Source of the DNA: Microvirga aerophila
Lineage (GTDB): Bacteria > Pseudomonadota > Alphaproteobacteria > Rhizobiales > Beijerinckiaceae
Length of the DNA: 64,000 nucleotides
Assembly (NCBI RefSeq): GCF_003332305.1
Contig: NZ_QOIO01000020.1
Span: 45,415-109,414 of the forward strand
Reading direction: 5' to 3'
Shown here: one piece after another, positions 18,506-28,607 of the stretch
Layout: each line of letters opens with the position of its first letter
Numbering within the stretch: position 1 is the stretch's first letter
Program-made: the position numbers and the translations under genes
The notes under the pieces: model-generated
The model's input: only the letters and a program-made list of their open reading frames with translations
What the model was told of the DNA's origin: nothing
Databases searched by the model: none

Positions 18506-19363
18506 ATGCCGCAACTCCGCCATAGGCGTTTTCCCGGCCAGATGATTCTCGCCGGCCTCGTGTTGCTTTTCGGCACCGGCGCGGCGCTGGCGCAGCCGAA
18601 GCCTCAGCGGGTCGTCTCCCTCAATCTCTGCGCGGACCAATTGCTGCTGGCCTTGGCGGACCGGGATCAGATCACGTCCTTGAGTCCTTTGGTAACCGAC
18701 CGGTCGATTTCCTATTCGGCCGATCAATCCGCCGGATTGCCGGTCAATGCCGGAAAAGGCGAGGCGATCCTGTTCAGCGGCGCGGATCTCGTTCTGGCGG
18801 GAGCTTATGGCCAGCAGGCCCGGTCGGCGCTGCTGCGCAGCCAGGGCGTGGAGGTGCTGGCCTTGGAGCCTTGGCGCAATCTGCAACACGGACGCGAACA
18901 GATCCGGACCGTATCCCGCCGCCTAGGCCATCCTGAACGCGGCGAAGCTCTCATTGCACAGATCGACAGGGCGCTGGATCGGGCAAAGGACCTGGTGCCT
19001 TCCAGGCGGAGTATTCTCGTCTATTACCGGCGGGGCTGGGTTCCGGCGACGGAGTCACTGATCAGCGAACTCCTGGGGCACATGGGGTTTGTCCTGCATC
19101 AGGATGCTCTGGGCCTGGAGCAGGGTGGCGTTGCGCGGCTTGAGACCATTGTGGCCTCGCCGCCGGATTACATGCTGACGGACGATGATGCCGGACAGGT
19201 GGTCGACAACGGCTCGGCCTTGTTCGTCCACCCGGCCCTTGCCGGTGCGGTCTCGCAGGACAGGCGGTTGGCCATTCCGGGCAAGCTCGCCATCTGCGGC
19301 GGTCCGTCGACACCTGCCGCCATCGATGCTCTCGCGGCGCAGGTGCGCGCGAAGGCGCGTTGA
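18506..19363 (+). CDS. btuF: ABC transporter periplasmic binding protein, BtuF-like
   Basis: 285 residues with a signal peptide (residues 1-29, ending AALAQ) and the PBP2 / TroA-like fold of class III binding proteins: PQRVVSLNLCADQLLLALA at the start, then ITSLSPLVTD and a C-terminal PALAGAVSQDRRLAIPGKLAICGG. It would bind cobalamin, cobinamide or a siderophore in the periplasm. Position between btuB and cobQ favours a corrinoid. The matching permease and ATPase are not in the window. Its promoter must lie on the strand opposite the btuB riboswitch. The stop codon directly abuts that of cobQ. Confidence 0.8.
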   Translation: MPQLRHRRFPGQMILAGLVLLFGTGAALAQPKPQRVVSLNLCADQLLLALADRDQITSLSPLVTDRSISYSADQSAGLPVNAGKGEAILFSGADLVLAGAYGQQARSALLRSQGVEVLALEPWRNLQHGREQIRTVSRRLGHPERGEALIAQIDRALDRAKDLVPSRRSILVYYRRGWVPATESLISELLGHMGFVLHQDALGLEQGGVARLETIVASPPDYMLTDDDAGQVVDNGSALFVHPALAGAVSQDRRLAIPGKLAICGGPSTPAAIDALAAQVRAKAR

Positions 19364-20833
19364 CTACCGCCTGCTCGTTGCGATTGCCAGAATGCGGTCC
19401 GCGTCGAGATGGGTTTCCAGGTGGGCCGCAAGTCCATCGAGCGTTGAATCGACCTCGGTTTCGTAGCGCAGGTCCCCGGTCAGGTAGTCTCGGCTGAACC
19501 GTTGCAAAAATGCTTTCCTGAAAGAATCCGACGAAAAGACACCATGAAGATAAGTACCTATGATGCGTCCATTGGACGAGGCGGCACCTTCGGGCGTTCC
19601 GGCAATCAAAAAGGGCGCTAGGCTTGTATCCGGTCCAACGGTGCGTCCCAGATGAATTTCGTAAGCCGAGAGTTCCGTTCCGCTTGCCTCGTGCCGTGCC
19701 CTCACAGCACGCACCGTCTTTTCCGATGCAAGAATCGTGTTCACATCCAGAAGCCCAAGACCCTCCGCCATGCCGGGTCCTCCTTCGATTCCCTCAGGGT
19801 CGGCAATCGAGCGCCCCAGCATCTGGTACCCGCCACACAGGCCGAGCACATGTCCGCCCCGGCGGATGTGAGCCGCGAGATCCACGTGCCATCCTTGCTC
19901 GCGCAGGAAGAGCAGGTCTGCGATTGTCGCCTTGGAGCCGGGGAGGATGATGAGATCCGCGTCCAACGGCAAAGGCGCGCCTGGGGGCACCATGGTCAAA
20001 GCGACCGACGGTTCAAGCTTCAATGGGTCGAGGTCGTCGAAATTCGCGATCCTTGGCAAAATCGGCACAGCGATTCGGATCGCCGCGCCGGTTTTCGCCT
20101 CGGATGCGATGTCGAGCGCGTCTTCGGCCGGAAGTTTATGGGCGTCCCGAAACCATGGCACGATGCCCAGCGACGGCCATTCGGTCATCCGCTCGATGGT
20201 TGCGACTCCATCGTCGAACAGGCGAACATCGCCACGAAACTTGTTGATCAGAAAAGCCCGCACAAGGCTGCGGTCATGGCTGTCCAACACCGCATGCGTC
20301 CCGACAAGGCTCGCGATGACCCCGCCGCGGTCGATGTCGCCTGTGAGAATGACAGGCACCTCTGCGGCGCTTGCGAAACCCATATTGGCGATGTCCCCAT
20401 CGCGCAGATTGGTCTCGGCGGGGCTGCCCGCTCCTTCGACGAGGATCAAATCGGCGTCTTGGCCAAGAATCCCGAAGCTGTCGAGCACGTAAGGGAGCAG
20501 CGTGCTGCGGCGCTGATAGGATGAGGCTTCGAGCTGGCCGAAGCGCTGGCCTTGGACGATGATCTGCGAGCGTCGGTCCGTCTCCGGCTTCAACAGCACC
20601 GGGTTCATGTGAACGCTTGCAGTTATGTTTGCCGCGCGGGCCTGAAGCGCTTGCGCCCGCCCGATCTCGCCGCCATCCACGGCAGCCGCGTTGTTGGACA
20701 TGTTTTGCGGCTTGAACGGCCTCACCCGCAATCCGCGCCGTGCAAAGAGCCGGCACAGGCCTGCGACCAGCAGGGATTTCCCCACATTCGATCCGGTGCC
20801 TTGGATCATGACTGCCGGCGGGCGCACCGTCAT
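19364..20833 (-). CDS. cobQ: adenosylcobyric acid synthase (glutamine-hydrolysing)
   Basis: 489 residues from ATG 20833; an open frame continues upstream but only as a shadow of cobU. N-terminal P-loop-like amidoligase domain ([31 protein letters not shown]), then [15 protein letters not shown] and [12 protein letters not shown], and a C-terminal class I glutamine amidotransferase-like domain with nucleophile Cys in [12 protein letters not shown] and His in GTYLHGVF. It amidates four carboxyl groups of adenosylcobyrinic a,c-diamide. It overlaps cobU by four bases (ATGA), so the two are translated together. Confidence 0.93.
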   Translation of the reverse strand: MTVRPPAVMIQGTGSNVGKSLLVAGLCRLFARRGLRVRPFKPQNMSNNAAAVDGGEIGRAQALQARAANITASVHMNPVLLKPETDRRSQIIVQGQRFGQLEASSYQRRSTLLPYVLDSFGILGQDADLILVEGAGSPAETNLRDGDIANMGFASAAEVPVILTGDIDRGGVIASLVGTHAVLDSHDRSLVRAFLINKFRGDVRLFDDGVATIERMTEWPSLGIVPWFRDAHKLPAEDALDIASEAKTGAAIRIAVPILPRIANFDDLDPLKLEPSVALTMVPPGAPLPLDADLIILPGSKATIADLLFLREQGWHVDLAAHIRRGGHVLGLCGGYQMLGRSIADPEGIEGGPGMAEGLGLLDVNTILASEKTVRAVRARHEASGTELSAYEIHLGRTVGPDTSLAPFLIAGTPEGAASSNGRIIGTYLHGVFSSDSFRKAFLQRFSRDYLTGDLRYETEVDSTLDGLAAHLETHLDADRILAIATSRR

Positions 20834-21375
20834 GCGAGAGTGAGCCACAACGGGGGCGCGGGTTTGAGGAGGACGGGGCACCCGGCCGCAACGAACACGA
20901 CGGCATCGCAGACCGTCGCGAGCTGCTGGTTCAACCGTCCTTGCGCGTCCCGGAACACCCGTCCCAGGGGAGTTGCCGGCACGATGCCTTGGCCGACCTC
21001 GTTGGACACGAGGATAAGCGGTCCGGCCGCATCGCCAATGGCCTGCGCCAGTTGCTCGGTTTCCTGCTCGACATCCCGCTCGGCGAGCAGAACGTTGGAC
21101 AGCCAAAGCGTCAGGCAATCGACGAGGACGACCCGGCCGGGTCCTGCCTGCATGCGGATGGTGTCCGCCAGGTCCAGGGGCGCTTCGCGGGTTTGCCACA
21201 AGTCATCGCGTTCGGTTCGATGACGGGCGATGCGGGCGCGCATTTCATCGTCATGGGCCTGCGCGGTGGCGATGTAGATGCGTTGTTCCGAGGTGGTCTC
21301 GGCGAGTTCCTGCGCTGTGCGGCTTTTGCCCGATCGGGCGCCACCCAATACAAGAACGCGGCGATGATGAATCAT
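20830..21375 (-). CDS. cobU: adenosylcobinamide kinase / adenosylcobinamide-phosphate guanylyltransferase
   Basis: 181 residues from ATG 21375. Walker A motif [16 protein letters not shown] near the start, the guanylate-acceptor region [20 protein letters not shown] with a conserved His, [12 protein letters not shown], and [12 protein letters not shown]. The bifunctional enzyme phosphorylates adenosylcobinamide and transfers GMP to give AdoCbi-GDP, the last step before attaching the lower ligand. First gene of the cobU-cobQ pair. Also known as cobP. Confidence 0.93.
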   Translation of the reverse strand: MIHHRRVLVLGGARSGKSRTAQELAETTSEQRIYIATAQAHDDEMRARIARHRTERDDLWQTREAPLDLADTIRMQAGPGRVVLVDCLTLWLSNVLLAERDVEQETEQLAQAIGDAAGPLILVSNEVGQGIVPATPLGRVFRDAQGRLNQQLATVCDAVVFVAAGCPVLLKPAPPLWLTLA

Positions 21376-21401
21376 GCTTGATCTCGGGCAGAAGCGGACG
21401 A

Positions 21402-22796
21402 TCAGCCGGCAAGCCGGTCGAGCGGCATGGTCATGTGAACCCGAAGACCTTCGGCAAGCCATTCCCGCGTGAGGCTTCCGCCCAGTTGGCCTGCAACGCT
21501 TCTCTGTGCAAGCTGGCTGCCGAAGCCTTCGAAGGTCGGGTGCGCCTCTATGGCAGGGCCTCCGGTTTCGATCCAGAGGACGTTCACGCTGTCCTGGCTG
21601 ACGGTCCACTCGATGGCAAGCCGCCCGTCCGAATTCGACAGGCAGCCATACTTCGCGGCATTGGTTGCAAGCTCATGAAGAACCAGCGCAAGGCTCGTTG
21701 TCGTGTTCGAGCCGACGCGCACATCGGGGCCACTGATCGTGACCCTGTCATCCGCCTGCTTGTAGGGTGCGATCACCGCGTCGATAAGTTGACCCAAGCC
21801 GACTTCCGGGCCTGCTCCATGGTTAAACATGGACAGAGGCTGCGCCAGCTCATGAGCCCTCGAGAGCGCGCTCAGACGGCCCCGAAGCGCATTTGCCATC
21901 TCTTTCGGGTCCTTCGCGGTCCGGGCCGTCATGGACACCATGCCGTTTGCGATGGCGAAAAGGTTCTTGACCCGGTGGGTCAATTCCCGCGTCAGGAGCT
22001 GCTGGGCCTCCTCGGACGCATGATGCTGGGTGATATCGCCGATAACCCCGGACAGGCTGACGGCCCGGGATACTCCGGCCTCATAGATGAAGCGAACCTT
22101 CCCATTGGAGCGAACCCACCGGGTGCCGCCGTCGGACAGGATGATCCGATACTCGATCTCGTAACGACCGTTCGAGGCGGGACCGGTCGAGGCCGTCATA
22201 TGCTCCTTGAACCGTGATTGATCCTCGGGGTGGACCCGCGCCACCGCGTCTTCGAGCGGGATGCTGCGCAGTCCTTCGCTCTGGATGCTGAAAAGCGCGC
22301 AGGCTCCTTGGTCCAGGCTGATCACGCCCTCGTCGAGGTTGATCTGCCATGTGCCCAGATTGGCCGCCTCGAGGGCCAGCCGATGCTGCTCCTCAAGGAA
22401 CCGGAAGGCTTCCTCGGCCTTCTTCTGGGAATCGATGTTCGTGCAAGTGCCGAACCAGCGGATGGTTTTACCCGATAGATCCCGTATGGGAATGGCCCTG
22501 CTGAGCATCCAACAGAAGGCTCCGTCGGCTCGCCGGATCCGGTACTCCCCCTCAAAGGGCTGACCGGCTTCGAGAGCCGTCCGCCACAGGTTGAGGACGA
22601 AGGGCAGGTCATCGGGGTGGACAGCGCTGCTCCACCCCTCGCCGAAGGATTGTTCAGGCGTCAGCCCGGTGAATTCATGCCAGCGGCGGTTGAAGTAGTC
22701 GTAATAGCCGTCAGGACGCGTCGACCAGACGAGTTGTGGCAGGCTCTCTGCCAGAACTGCAAACTGGCTCTCGGTCTCATTAAAATCCACTCGCAT
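21402..22796 (-). CDS. PAS-domain sensor histidine kinase of the HWE family
   Basis: 464 residues from ATG 22796 (ATG 22847 would add 17). Two PAS/PAC units (about residues 10-125 and 135-260; motifs YYDYFNRRWHEFTGL, HPDDLP, IRWFGTCTNID; then HPEDQSRFKEH, GVIGDITQ) are followed by an H-box LTRELTHRVKNLFAIA with phosphoacceptor His near residue 273, then VLHELATNAAKYG and WIETGGP, as in HWE kinases. No membrane helix, so it is a cytoplasmic sensor. No response regulator lies next to it; HWE kinases of this order often act on PhyR-type or single-domain regulators. Signal unknown. Confidence 0.88.
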   Translation of the reverse strand: MRVDFNETESQFAVLAESLPQLVWSTRPDGYYDYFNRRWHEFTGLTPEQSFGEGWSSAVHPDDLPFVLNLWRTALEAGQPFEGEYRIRRADGAFCWMLSRAIPIRDLSGKTIRWFGTCTNIDSQKKAEEAFRFLEEQHRLALEAANLGTWQINLDEGVISLDQGACALFSIQSEGLRSIPLEDAVARVHPEDQSRFKEHMTASTGPASNGRYEIEYRIILSDGGTRWVRSNGKVRFIYEAGVSRAVSLSGVIGDITQHHASEEAQQLLTRELTHRVKNLFAIANGMVSMTARTAKDPKEMANALRGRLSALSRAHELAQPLSMFNHGAGPEVGLGQLIDAVIAPYKQADDRVTISGPDVRVGSNTTTSLALVLHELATNAAKYGCLSNSDGRLAIEWTVSQDSVNVLWIETGGPAIEAHPTFEGFGSQLAQRSVAGQLGGSLTREWLAEGLRVHMTMPLDRLAG

Positions 22797-23040
22797 CCCC
22801 CTGGCATATGGCGCCTTCTGGTGAAGCTCTCTTGTGAGAGCCATCATTTTAGGCCTTTTAACAGCTTGGCAAGCCGCTTTGGCGCAATCTGTGACTTCTT
22901 TGGGCTTGAGAGTAGCCCGATCGGCGGAAAGCCATTATGGATCAGGCCCGCGTCTGGCGGTTTGCCCCGAGAGAGCATAGATCAAGGCCGCTCTTGCATC
23001 TTAGGCGATATTTCCCAAGCTGAGGCTGATTTCCATTTTC

Positions 23041-24096
23041 ATGAATGATATGAGTCCCCATCGGGTTCCTCCACCGGACATGTCCTCGGCCGAAGCCCTT
23101 CATCCCAAGGAGCGGCGCTCCCGCCGTTTCGCCTGGGTTGGAATGGCGGCAAGCATCCTTCTGTTCGGTGCATCCGTGGTGGTTCTCTGGCACCTCGTGT
23201 CCGAGATCGACGTCAACGAGCTGAAATCGGCCTTTACGGCCGCCAGCCTGCGCCAGATCGGCCTCGCGGTCCTGTTCACCGCCGTCAGCTATGGGCTTCT
23301 CACCTGTTACGACGCCATCGCGCTTCGACAGTTGAAGCTTCACATTCCGTACCGCACGACGGCGCTCGCATCCTTCACCAGCTATGCCGTGAGCTTCACT
23401 CTGGGATTTCCACTGCTGACGGCTGGAACCGTCCGGTACTGGATCTACTCCACGAAGGGCATCAGCGGCGCGCGCGTGGCGAGCCTGACGGTGATCGCAG
23501 GCGTCACCTTCTGGCTCGGGATGACCCTGGTCCTGGCGTGGAGCATGATGAGCCGGGCCGATGCGGTGGCGAGCCTCGTCTACACGAACATCTGGGTCAA
23601 CCAGCTCATAGGCTTGGCGGCCGCCGTGTTCGTCGTCGGCTACATGATCTGGGTTTCGATCAAACGGCGGATCGTCAAGATCCAGGGCTGGAAGCTGGAG
23701 CTGCCGGGCTTTCGGCTGTCGGTCGCGCAGATCCTGATCGGCGCGGTGGATGTGTGCGCAGGGGCCGGCGTCCTCTTCGTGCTCCTGCCTGGCGGCCACA
23801 ATATCAGCTTCGATACCTTCCTGGCAGTGTACATCTTCGCCGTCATGCTTGGGGTCGCAAGCCATGCTCCGGGTGGACTTGGGGTTTTCGAGGCCACGAT
23901 CCTCCTGGCTCTCTCGAGCTATCCCCGCGAGCCAATCCTCGGCGCGCTGCTGCTCTACCGCCTCTGCTATTATCTCGTTCCATTCGTGATCGCGCTTGCG
24001 CTTCTCGGGGCCTACGAGGTCCGAAACCGGATCAAGTCGTCCCGGGATGCCTTCAAGCCGGATGAAGACGAAGGCGAAGAGGCTCTGCCGAGCTGA
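23041..24096 (+). CDS. YbhN/UPF0104-type integral membrane protein
   Basis: 351 residues with eight or so hydrophobic helices after a charged N-terminus (residues 1-30), and an acidic C-terminal tail (DEDEGEEALPS). Recognisable family stretches are YAVSFTLGFPLLTAGTVRYW and ASHAPGGLGVFEATIL, shared with the lysylphosphatidylglycerol-synthase membrane domain (MprF flippase half) and UPF0104 proteins. A role in phospholipid or lipid-linked substrate movement at the inner membrane is inferred. It lies directly before phoR in the same direction, with about 95 bases between. Confidence 0.8.
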   Translation: MNDMSPHRVPPPDMSSAEALHPKERRSRRFAWVGMAASILLFGASVVVLWHLVSEIDVNELKSAFTAASLRQIGLAVLFTAVSYGLLTCYDAIALRQLKLHIPYRTTALASFTSYAVSFTLGFPLLTAGTVRYWIYSTKGISGARVASLTVIAGVTFWLGMTLVLAWSMMSRADAVASLVYTNIWVNQLIGLAAAVFVVGYMIWVSIKRRIVKIQGWKLELPGFRLSVAQILIGAVDVCAGAGVLFVLLPGGHNISFDTFLAVYIFAVMLGVASHAPGGLGVFEATILLALSSYPREPILGALLLYRLCYYLVPFVIALALLGAYEVRNRIKSSRDAFKPDEDEGEEALPS

Positions 24097-24192
24097 GACG
24101 GTCGTCGGTCAAGGCCATCCGGGCTGCGGGTGACTCTCGGCAGCGCTTGCCCTAAAGAGGCTTTGCAACATTCGCCGGACCTTCATCACCTC

Positions 24193-25491
24193 ATGAGCGA
24201 CCCCAGCGAGGATACATCCCAGGAAGCGCAGCCGGGACGAGCCGGCGCCGTCCGCGGGGCAGCGATTGCCTGCTTGCTGCTTCTCTCCGTCGCGCTCCTG
24301 CGCGGGGCTTGGGACGTTTGGCTTCTCGCGGCAGCCGCCATCGCGCTCCTCGTCAGCGTCCTCATCAGCAAACCGCGGCGTAGTCTCAGGGCCACGCTTT
24401 TGGGAGCGCGGAGCCTCGCGCCGAAAGACCCCAAGCCCGCCGGCATGGCGGATGCCCTTCTGGCTCATATTCCGGATCCGGTCATTCTGGTGGACCCTCG
24501 AGCCGTGGTCCTGGAGGCCAATGCCGCCGCCCATGTGCTTCTTCCGGGCCTGAGGGCAGGGCACCCCCTGTCCTTCGCGCTTCGAAGCCCGGACGTTCTC
24601 AGCGGCATCGACGAGGTTCAGGCCTCCGGTACTCCCCTGCGGATCGAGTATTCCGAGCGTGTGCCCACCGAGCGGACCTTCGAGGTGCATATCGGCCCCT
24701 TGCGGCCCGATGCGTCGGGCGCGGAAGTGCGGCCCGGCGTCGTTTTGTTCTTCCGCGACCTCACGTCTGCCCGGCGCCTGGAGGCCATGCGCGCCGATTT
24801 CGTCGCGAATGCCAGCCATGAGCTGCGCACGCCGCTCGCGTCCGTCCTTGGCTTCATCGAAACCCTGCAGGGGCCTGCCCGCAATGATGCCGCTGCCCGG
24901 GAGCGGTTTCTAGACATCATGCGCGGCCAGGCGCACCGCATGAAGCGGCTCGTCGACGACCTTCTGTCTCTGTCGCGCATCGAAATGCGCGCCCATGTCC
25001 CCCCAACGAGGCCGGAAGACCTCACGGCCGTCGTGAAGCACATGATCGAGACGCTCACGCCTTTGAGCCGTGAGCGGGGCGTTGCGATCCAGGCAAGCCT
25101 TCCCGACGGCCCGCTGTTTGTGCTCGGTGACCGCGACGAGCTTCTCAGAGTCGCCGAGAACCTGATCGAGAACGCAGTCAAGTACGGGGAGACCGGCCAG
25201 CGGGTTGATGTGAATCTTGGCCGCGTGGCGGCCGAAGGGACGCAGCCGCCACAGGTGGCGTTCTCGGTGCGCGATTACGGCCCGGGGATTGCTCCGGAGC
25301 ATCTGCCGCGTTTGACAGAGCGGTTCTACCGCGTGGATGTCGCCCAAAGCCGAGAGAAGGGCGGGACGGGGCTTGGTCTCGCCATCGTCAAGCATATCGT
25401 CCAGCGCCATCGCGGACACCTCGATATCGCCAGCGAACCGGGGCAGGGGGCCTGCTTCACGGTTACGCTTCCCGAAGCCTCTCGGGGATAG
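24193..25491 (+). CDS. phoR: phosphate-regulon sensor histidine kinase
   Basis: 432 residues from ATG 24193 (a GTG at 24130 would add 21). Two membrane helices close together near residues 18-60, a PAS-like domain (ALLAHIPDPVILVDPRAVVLEAN), then HisKA with the H-box ASHELRTPLASVLGFIETL, and an HATPase with NLIENAVKYG, DYGPGIAPEHLPRLTERFYR and GGTGLGLAIVKHI. With PhoB it forms the phosphate-starvation two-component system, held inactive by PstSCAB-PhoU when phosphate is plentiful. It is the first gene of the pho/pst cluster, and the Pho box after it suggests pstS has its own promoter. Confidence 0.92.
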   Translation: MSDPSEDTSQEAQPGRAGAVRGAAIACLLLLSVALLRGAWDVWLLAAAAIALLVSVLISKPRRSLRATLLGARSLAPKDPKPAGMADALLAHIPDPVILVDPRAVVLEANAAAHVLLPGLRAGHPLSFALRSPDVLSGIDEVQASGTPLRIEYSERVPTERTFEVHIGPLRPDASGAEVRPGVVLFFRDLTSARRLEAMRADFVANASHELRTPLASVLGFIETLQGPARNDAAARERFLDIMRGQAHRMKRLVDDLLSLSRIEMRAHVPPTRPEDLTAVVKHMIETLTPLSRERGVAIQASLPDGPLFVLGDRDELLRVAENLIENAVKYGETGQRVDVNLGRVAAEGTQPPQVAFSVRDYGPGIAPEHLPRLTERFYRVDVAQSREKGGTGLGLAIVKHIVQRHRGHLDIASEPGQGACFTVTLPEASRG

Positions 25492-25539
25492 GGCTTCGCA
25501 GGTGCGACCAGCCTTCTGGGAAGGGAGCAGGTGACCTAT

Positions 25540-25556
25540 TGTCATTGAACTGTCAT
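25540..25556 (+). promoter_or_regulatory. Pho box before pstS
   Basis: Two direct TGTCAT repeats, at 25540-25545 and 25551-25556, are spaced eleven bases apart, as in PhoB-binding Pho boxes (CTGTCAT consensus). They lie about 105 bases before the pstS start. Confidence 0.8.
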
Positions 25557-25659
25557 CCAACCGTCGTAGACCAGACACCGAAAGAACTTAGTCCCCTCCC
25601 TGCGCGGTTTGCCCCGAGTTCCTCCGGCCCACCGCACTTGTTTGATCAGGAGACGCTTC

Positions 25660-26703
25660 GTGAAAATTGTGTCCTATGCGGCCGCCCTCGGCCTTGCTGT
25701 CGCCTCGTGCTCGCTCGCCGTTTCGGCCGCCGAGATCACCGGCGCGGGAGCCACCTTCCCGTTCCCGATTTATGCCCGCTGGGCAGAGGCCTACAACAAG
25801 GAAACGAGCAATCGTCTGAACTACCAGTCGATCGGCTCCAGTGGCGGCATTCGCCAGATCCGGGCGAAAACGGTTGATTTCGGCGCGACCGATGCTCCCC
25901 TGAAAGCAGCGGAGCTGGAAAAGGACGGTCTCGTCCAATTTCCGGTCGTGATGGGCGGCGTCGTGGCCGTCTACAACGTTCAGGGCGTTCCCGCAGGTCA
26001 GATGAAGCTGACGGGCGAGGTCCTGGCCGACATTTTCAACGGCAAGATTTCCAAGTGGAACGACGCCAAGATCGCCCAACTCAACCAGGGCGCGGCGCTT
26101 CCCGATGCGGCCATCACCCCCGTCTACCGCTCGGACGGATCCGGCACGACCAGCGTGTTCACTACCTACTTGGCTCAGGTTTCCGAGGGATGGAAGAGCG
26201 GCCCGGGCGTGGGCGCGTCGGTCCAGTGGCCGGTCGGTCAGGGCGGCAAGGGCAATGAGGGCGTAGCGGCGCTTGTCCAGCAGGTGCCGAACTCGATCGG
26301 CTACGTGGAATACGCCTATGCCAAGCAGAACAGCATTCCGTTCACGCAGTTGCAGAACAAGAATGGCAAATTCGTCTCGCCCGAGGCAAAAACTTTCCAG
26401 GCGGCGGCTGCCAGCGCTGATTGGAAATCGGCTCCTGGTTTCGGGATTTCGCTGACCAATCAGCCGGGCGACGAAGCGTGGCCCATCACGGCTCCGACCT
26501 TCATCCTGGTTCATAAGGCGCCCGAGAAGCCGGAGCAGGTGGCCGAGGCGCTCAAGTTCTTCGATTGGACCTTCGAGAAGGGCGACCAGATGGCCGCCGA
26601 GCTTGATTATGTGGCGCTGCCGGCCCAGGTAAAAGACCTCGTTCGCGCGTCTTGGAAGGCTGACATCAAGGACAAGTCGGGCCAGCCGCTTTTCAAGAAG
26701 TGA
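25660..26703 (+). CDS. pstS: phosphate ABC transporter, periplasmic binding protein
   Basis: 347 residues from GTG 25660, chosen because it has an AGGAGA site nine bases upstream and is followed directly by a signal peptide (VKIVSYAAALGLAVASCSLA, cleaved after SAA). The mature start ITGAGATFPFPIYARW, the phosphate-binding turn SIGSSGGIRQI, DFGATDAPL and YRSDGSGTT are PstS signatures. It captures phosphate in the periplasm for PstCAB and is expected to be induced by PhoB through the upstream Pho box. Confidence 0.95.
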   Translation: MKIVSYAAALGLAVASCSLAVSAAEITGAGATFPFPIYARWAEAYNKETSNRLNYQSIGSSGGIRQIRAKTVDFGATDAPLKAAELEKDGLVQFPVVMGGVVAVYNVQGVPAGQMKLTGEVLADIFNGKISKWNDAKIAQLNQGAALPDAAITPVYRSDGSGTTSVFTTYLAQVSEGWKSGPGVGASVQWPVGQGGKGNEGVAALVQQVPNSIGYVEYAYAKQNSIPFTQLQNKNGKFVSPEAKTFQAAAASADWKSAPGFGISLTNQPGDEAWPITAPTFILVHKAPEKPEQVAEALKFFDWTFEKGDQMAAELDYVALPAQVKDLVRASWKADIKDKSGQPLFKK

Positions 26704-26736
26704 TCCTGACTTAAAACTTGCCCGGGAGCACGGCGG

Positions 26737-27711
26737 ATGGTGGCCTTGTCTCAGAAACTTCTTGTCACGAGCATGGAAAAACCGTCTCGCCGGTCTCCCC
26801 AGCTCAGCTTCGATCAGGTGTTTCGCCTGGCGAGCCTGAGCTCCGCCCTGATCGTTCTGATCGTTCTCGCGGGGATCATCGGGTCGATGATCTATGGGGG
26901 CCTGCCGGCTTTCAGGGAATTCGGCTTCGGGTTCATCACGTCGAGCGTCTGGGATGTGCAGCGGGATCAGTACGGCGCCTGGGTTGCCATCGTCGGCACT
27001 CTGACGTCCGCCCTGATCGCGCTGGTCATCGGCGTTCCCATCTCGCTGGGAATTGCGATTTTCCTGACCCAGCTCTGCCCGCCGTGGCTCAAACGGCCCG
27101 TGTCGACCACCATCGAACTCCTCGCAGCCGTGCCGAGCATCATCTACGGCATGTGGGGGCTCTTCGTCTTCGCACCCCTTTTCGCGCAGTTCGTTCAGAT
27201 CCCCGTCAGCAGCATCGTGGAAGGACTGCCCGTCTTCGGCACGATCCTCTATGCCCGGACGCCGTCCGGCGTCGGTGTTCTGACGGCGGGCATCATCCTG
27301 GCGATCATGATCATCCCGTTCATTGCGTCGATCTCGCGGGATATCCTCGACCAGATCCCGCCGGTCCTGCGCGAGAGCGCCTACGGCATCGGCTGCACGA
27401 CCTGGGAAGTGGTGCGCCATGTGCTGCTGCCGCAAGTGGGCGTCAGCGTCATCGGGGCGATCATGCTCGGTCTCGGGCGGGCCCTCGGCGAGACCATGGC
27501 CGTGACCTTCGTCATCGGCAACGCCAACCGGCTGTCGCCCTCGCTGTTCGATCCAGGCTCGACCATCGCCTCGCGGATCGCCAATGAGTTCAACGAAGCA
27601 ATTGGCCTCCAGCTCAATGCTCTCATGGCGCTGGGGTGCATCCTGTTCCTGGTGACTTTCACGGTTCTCGTCATCGCGCGTGTCCTCGTGGCGCGCGTCA
27701 AGATGAGGTAA
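26737..27711 (+). CDS. pstC: phosphate ABC transporter permease
   Basis: 324 residues (an in-frame ATG at 26773 would shorten it by 12). About six membrane helices; the first is near residues 32-58, and the EAA-type cytoplasmic loop PVLRESAYGIGCTTWEVVRH precedes the ATPase-contact helix. PstC-specific segments are AVPSIIYGMWGLFVFAP and GLGRALGETMAVTFVIGN. It forms the membrane channel with PstA. It lies 33 bases after pstS. Confidence 0.95.
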   Translation: MVALSQKLLVTSMEKPSRRSPQLSFDQVFRLASLSSALIVLIVLAGIIGSMIYGGLPAFREFGFGFITSSVWDVQRDQYGAWVAIVGTLTSALIALVIGVPISLGIAIFLTQLCPPWLKRPVSTTIELLAAVPSIIYGMWGLFVFAPLFAQFVQIPVSSIVEGLPVFGTILYARTPSGVGVLTAGIILAIMIIPFIASISRDILDQIPPVLRESAYGIGCTTWEVVRHVLLPQVGVSVIGAIMLGLGRALGETMAVTFVIGNANRLSPSLFDPGSTIASRIANEFNEAIGLQLNALMALGCILFLVTFTVLVIARVLVARVKMR

Positions 27712-27716
27712 GTGCG

Positions 27717-28607
27717 ATGGATGCAATAAACCAAACCACCGCTGCTCCTCAGGCTGCCTGGGGACGCGTGCGCCGTAGCCGCTACGTCGCCGACATGGCC
27801 CTGAAGGTCATCTGCATTCTCTTCACGGCGCTCGGCGCCTTCGTGCTCGGCTGGATTCTTCTGATGCTGATCTATGAAGGCGTCAGCGCCCTGCGTCCGG
27901 AGGTGTTCACCGGCACCACGCCGGGACCCATGACGAAGGGCGGCGGCATCGCCAATGCCCTCGTCGGAAGTCTCATTCTCACATTCCTTGGAATCGTCGT
28001 CGCAACACCCATTGGGGTCTTGGCCGGGACCTATCTGGCCGAATACGGCAAGGGTTCGAAGCTTGCCGAACTCATCCGCTTCGTGAACGACATTCTGCTC
28101 GCGGCGCCAAGCATTCTCATCGGCCTGTTTGTCTATACTCTGATGGTTCAACCGATGGGCGGTTATTCCGGTTGGGCGGGTGGCGTGGCCCTGGCGATCA
28201 TCGCGGTGCCGGTCATCGTGCGCACCACGGAGGACATGCTGCGCATCGTGCCGGGTTCCTTGCGGGAGGCAGGCGCGGCTCTCGGCGCGCCCCTGTCGAA
28301 GGTGATCACCATGATCACGTGGCGCGCGGCGCGCGCCGGCATGGTCACGGGGATCCTGCTCGCCACGGCCCGCATCGCGGGCGAGACCGCGCCGCTGCTG
28401 TTCACCGCTCTCAACAATAATTTCTGGTTCAGGGCCGACCTGATGGGCGGCGTCGCGAACCTGCCGGTCATGATTTATCAGTTCGCGCTCTCGCCCTACC
28501 AGAACTGGCGCGAGCTCGCCTGGGCCGGCGCCCTGGTCATCACCCTGTCGATCCTGGCGTTGTCGATCGTGGCGCGCCTCATCTTCAAGAAGGATACGTC
28601 CCGATGA
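27717..28607 (+). CDS. pstA: phosphate ABC transporter permease
   Basis: 296 residues from ATG 27717, five bases after the pstC stop. About six membrane helices, with PstA motifs [39 protein letters not shown], the EAA loop [19 protein letters not shown] and [15 protein letters not shown]. Partner of PstC in the inner membrane. Its stop overlaps the pstB start (ATGA). Confidence 0.95.
   Translation: MDAINQTTAAPQAAWGRVRRSRYVADMALKVICILFTALGAFVLGWILLMLIYEGVSALRPEVFTGTTPGPMTKGGGIANALVGSLILTFLGIVVATPIGVLAGTYLAEYGKGSKLAELIRFVNDILLAAPSILIGLFVYTLMVQPMGGYSGWAGGVALAIIAVPVIVRTTEDMLRIVPGSLREAGAALGAPLSKVITMITWRAARAGMVTGILLATARIAGETAPLLFTALNNNFWFRADLMGGVANLPVMIYQFALSPYQNWRELAWAGALVITLSILALSIVARLIFKKDTSR

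Noticed and set aside
22942..23865. A long minus-strand open frame opposite the YbhN-like gene
   Set aside because: Highly charged, low-complexity product typical of an antisense shadow; the plus-strand frame has clear membrane helices and family motifs.
25588..27726. A 712-codon minus-strand open frame opposite pstS and pstC
   Set aside because: The product is rich in Asp, Arg and His without domains, as expected of an antisense frame of high-GC genes.
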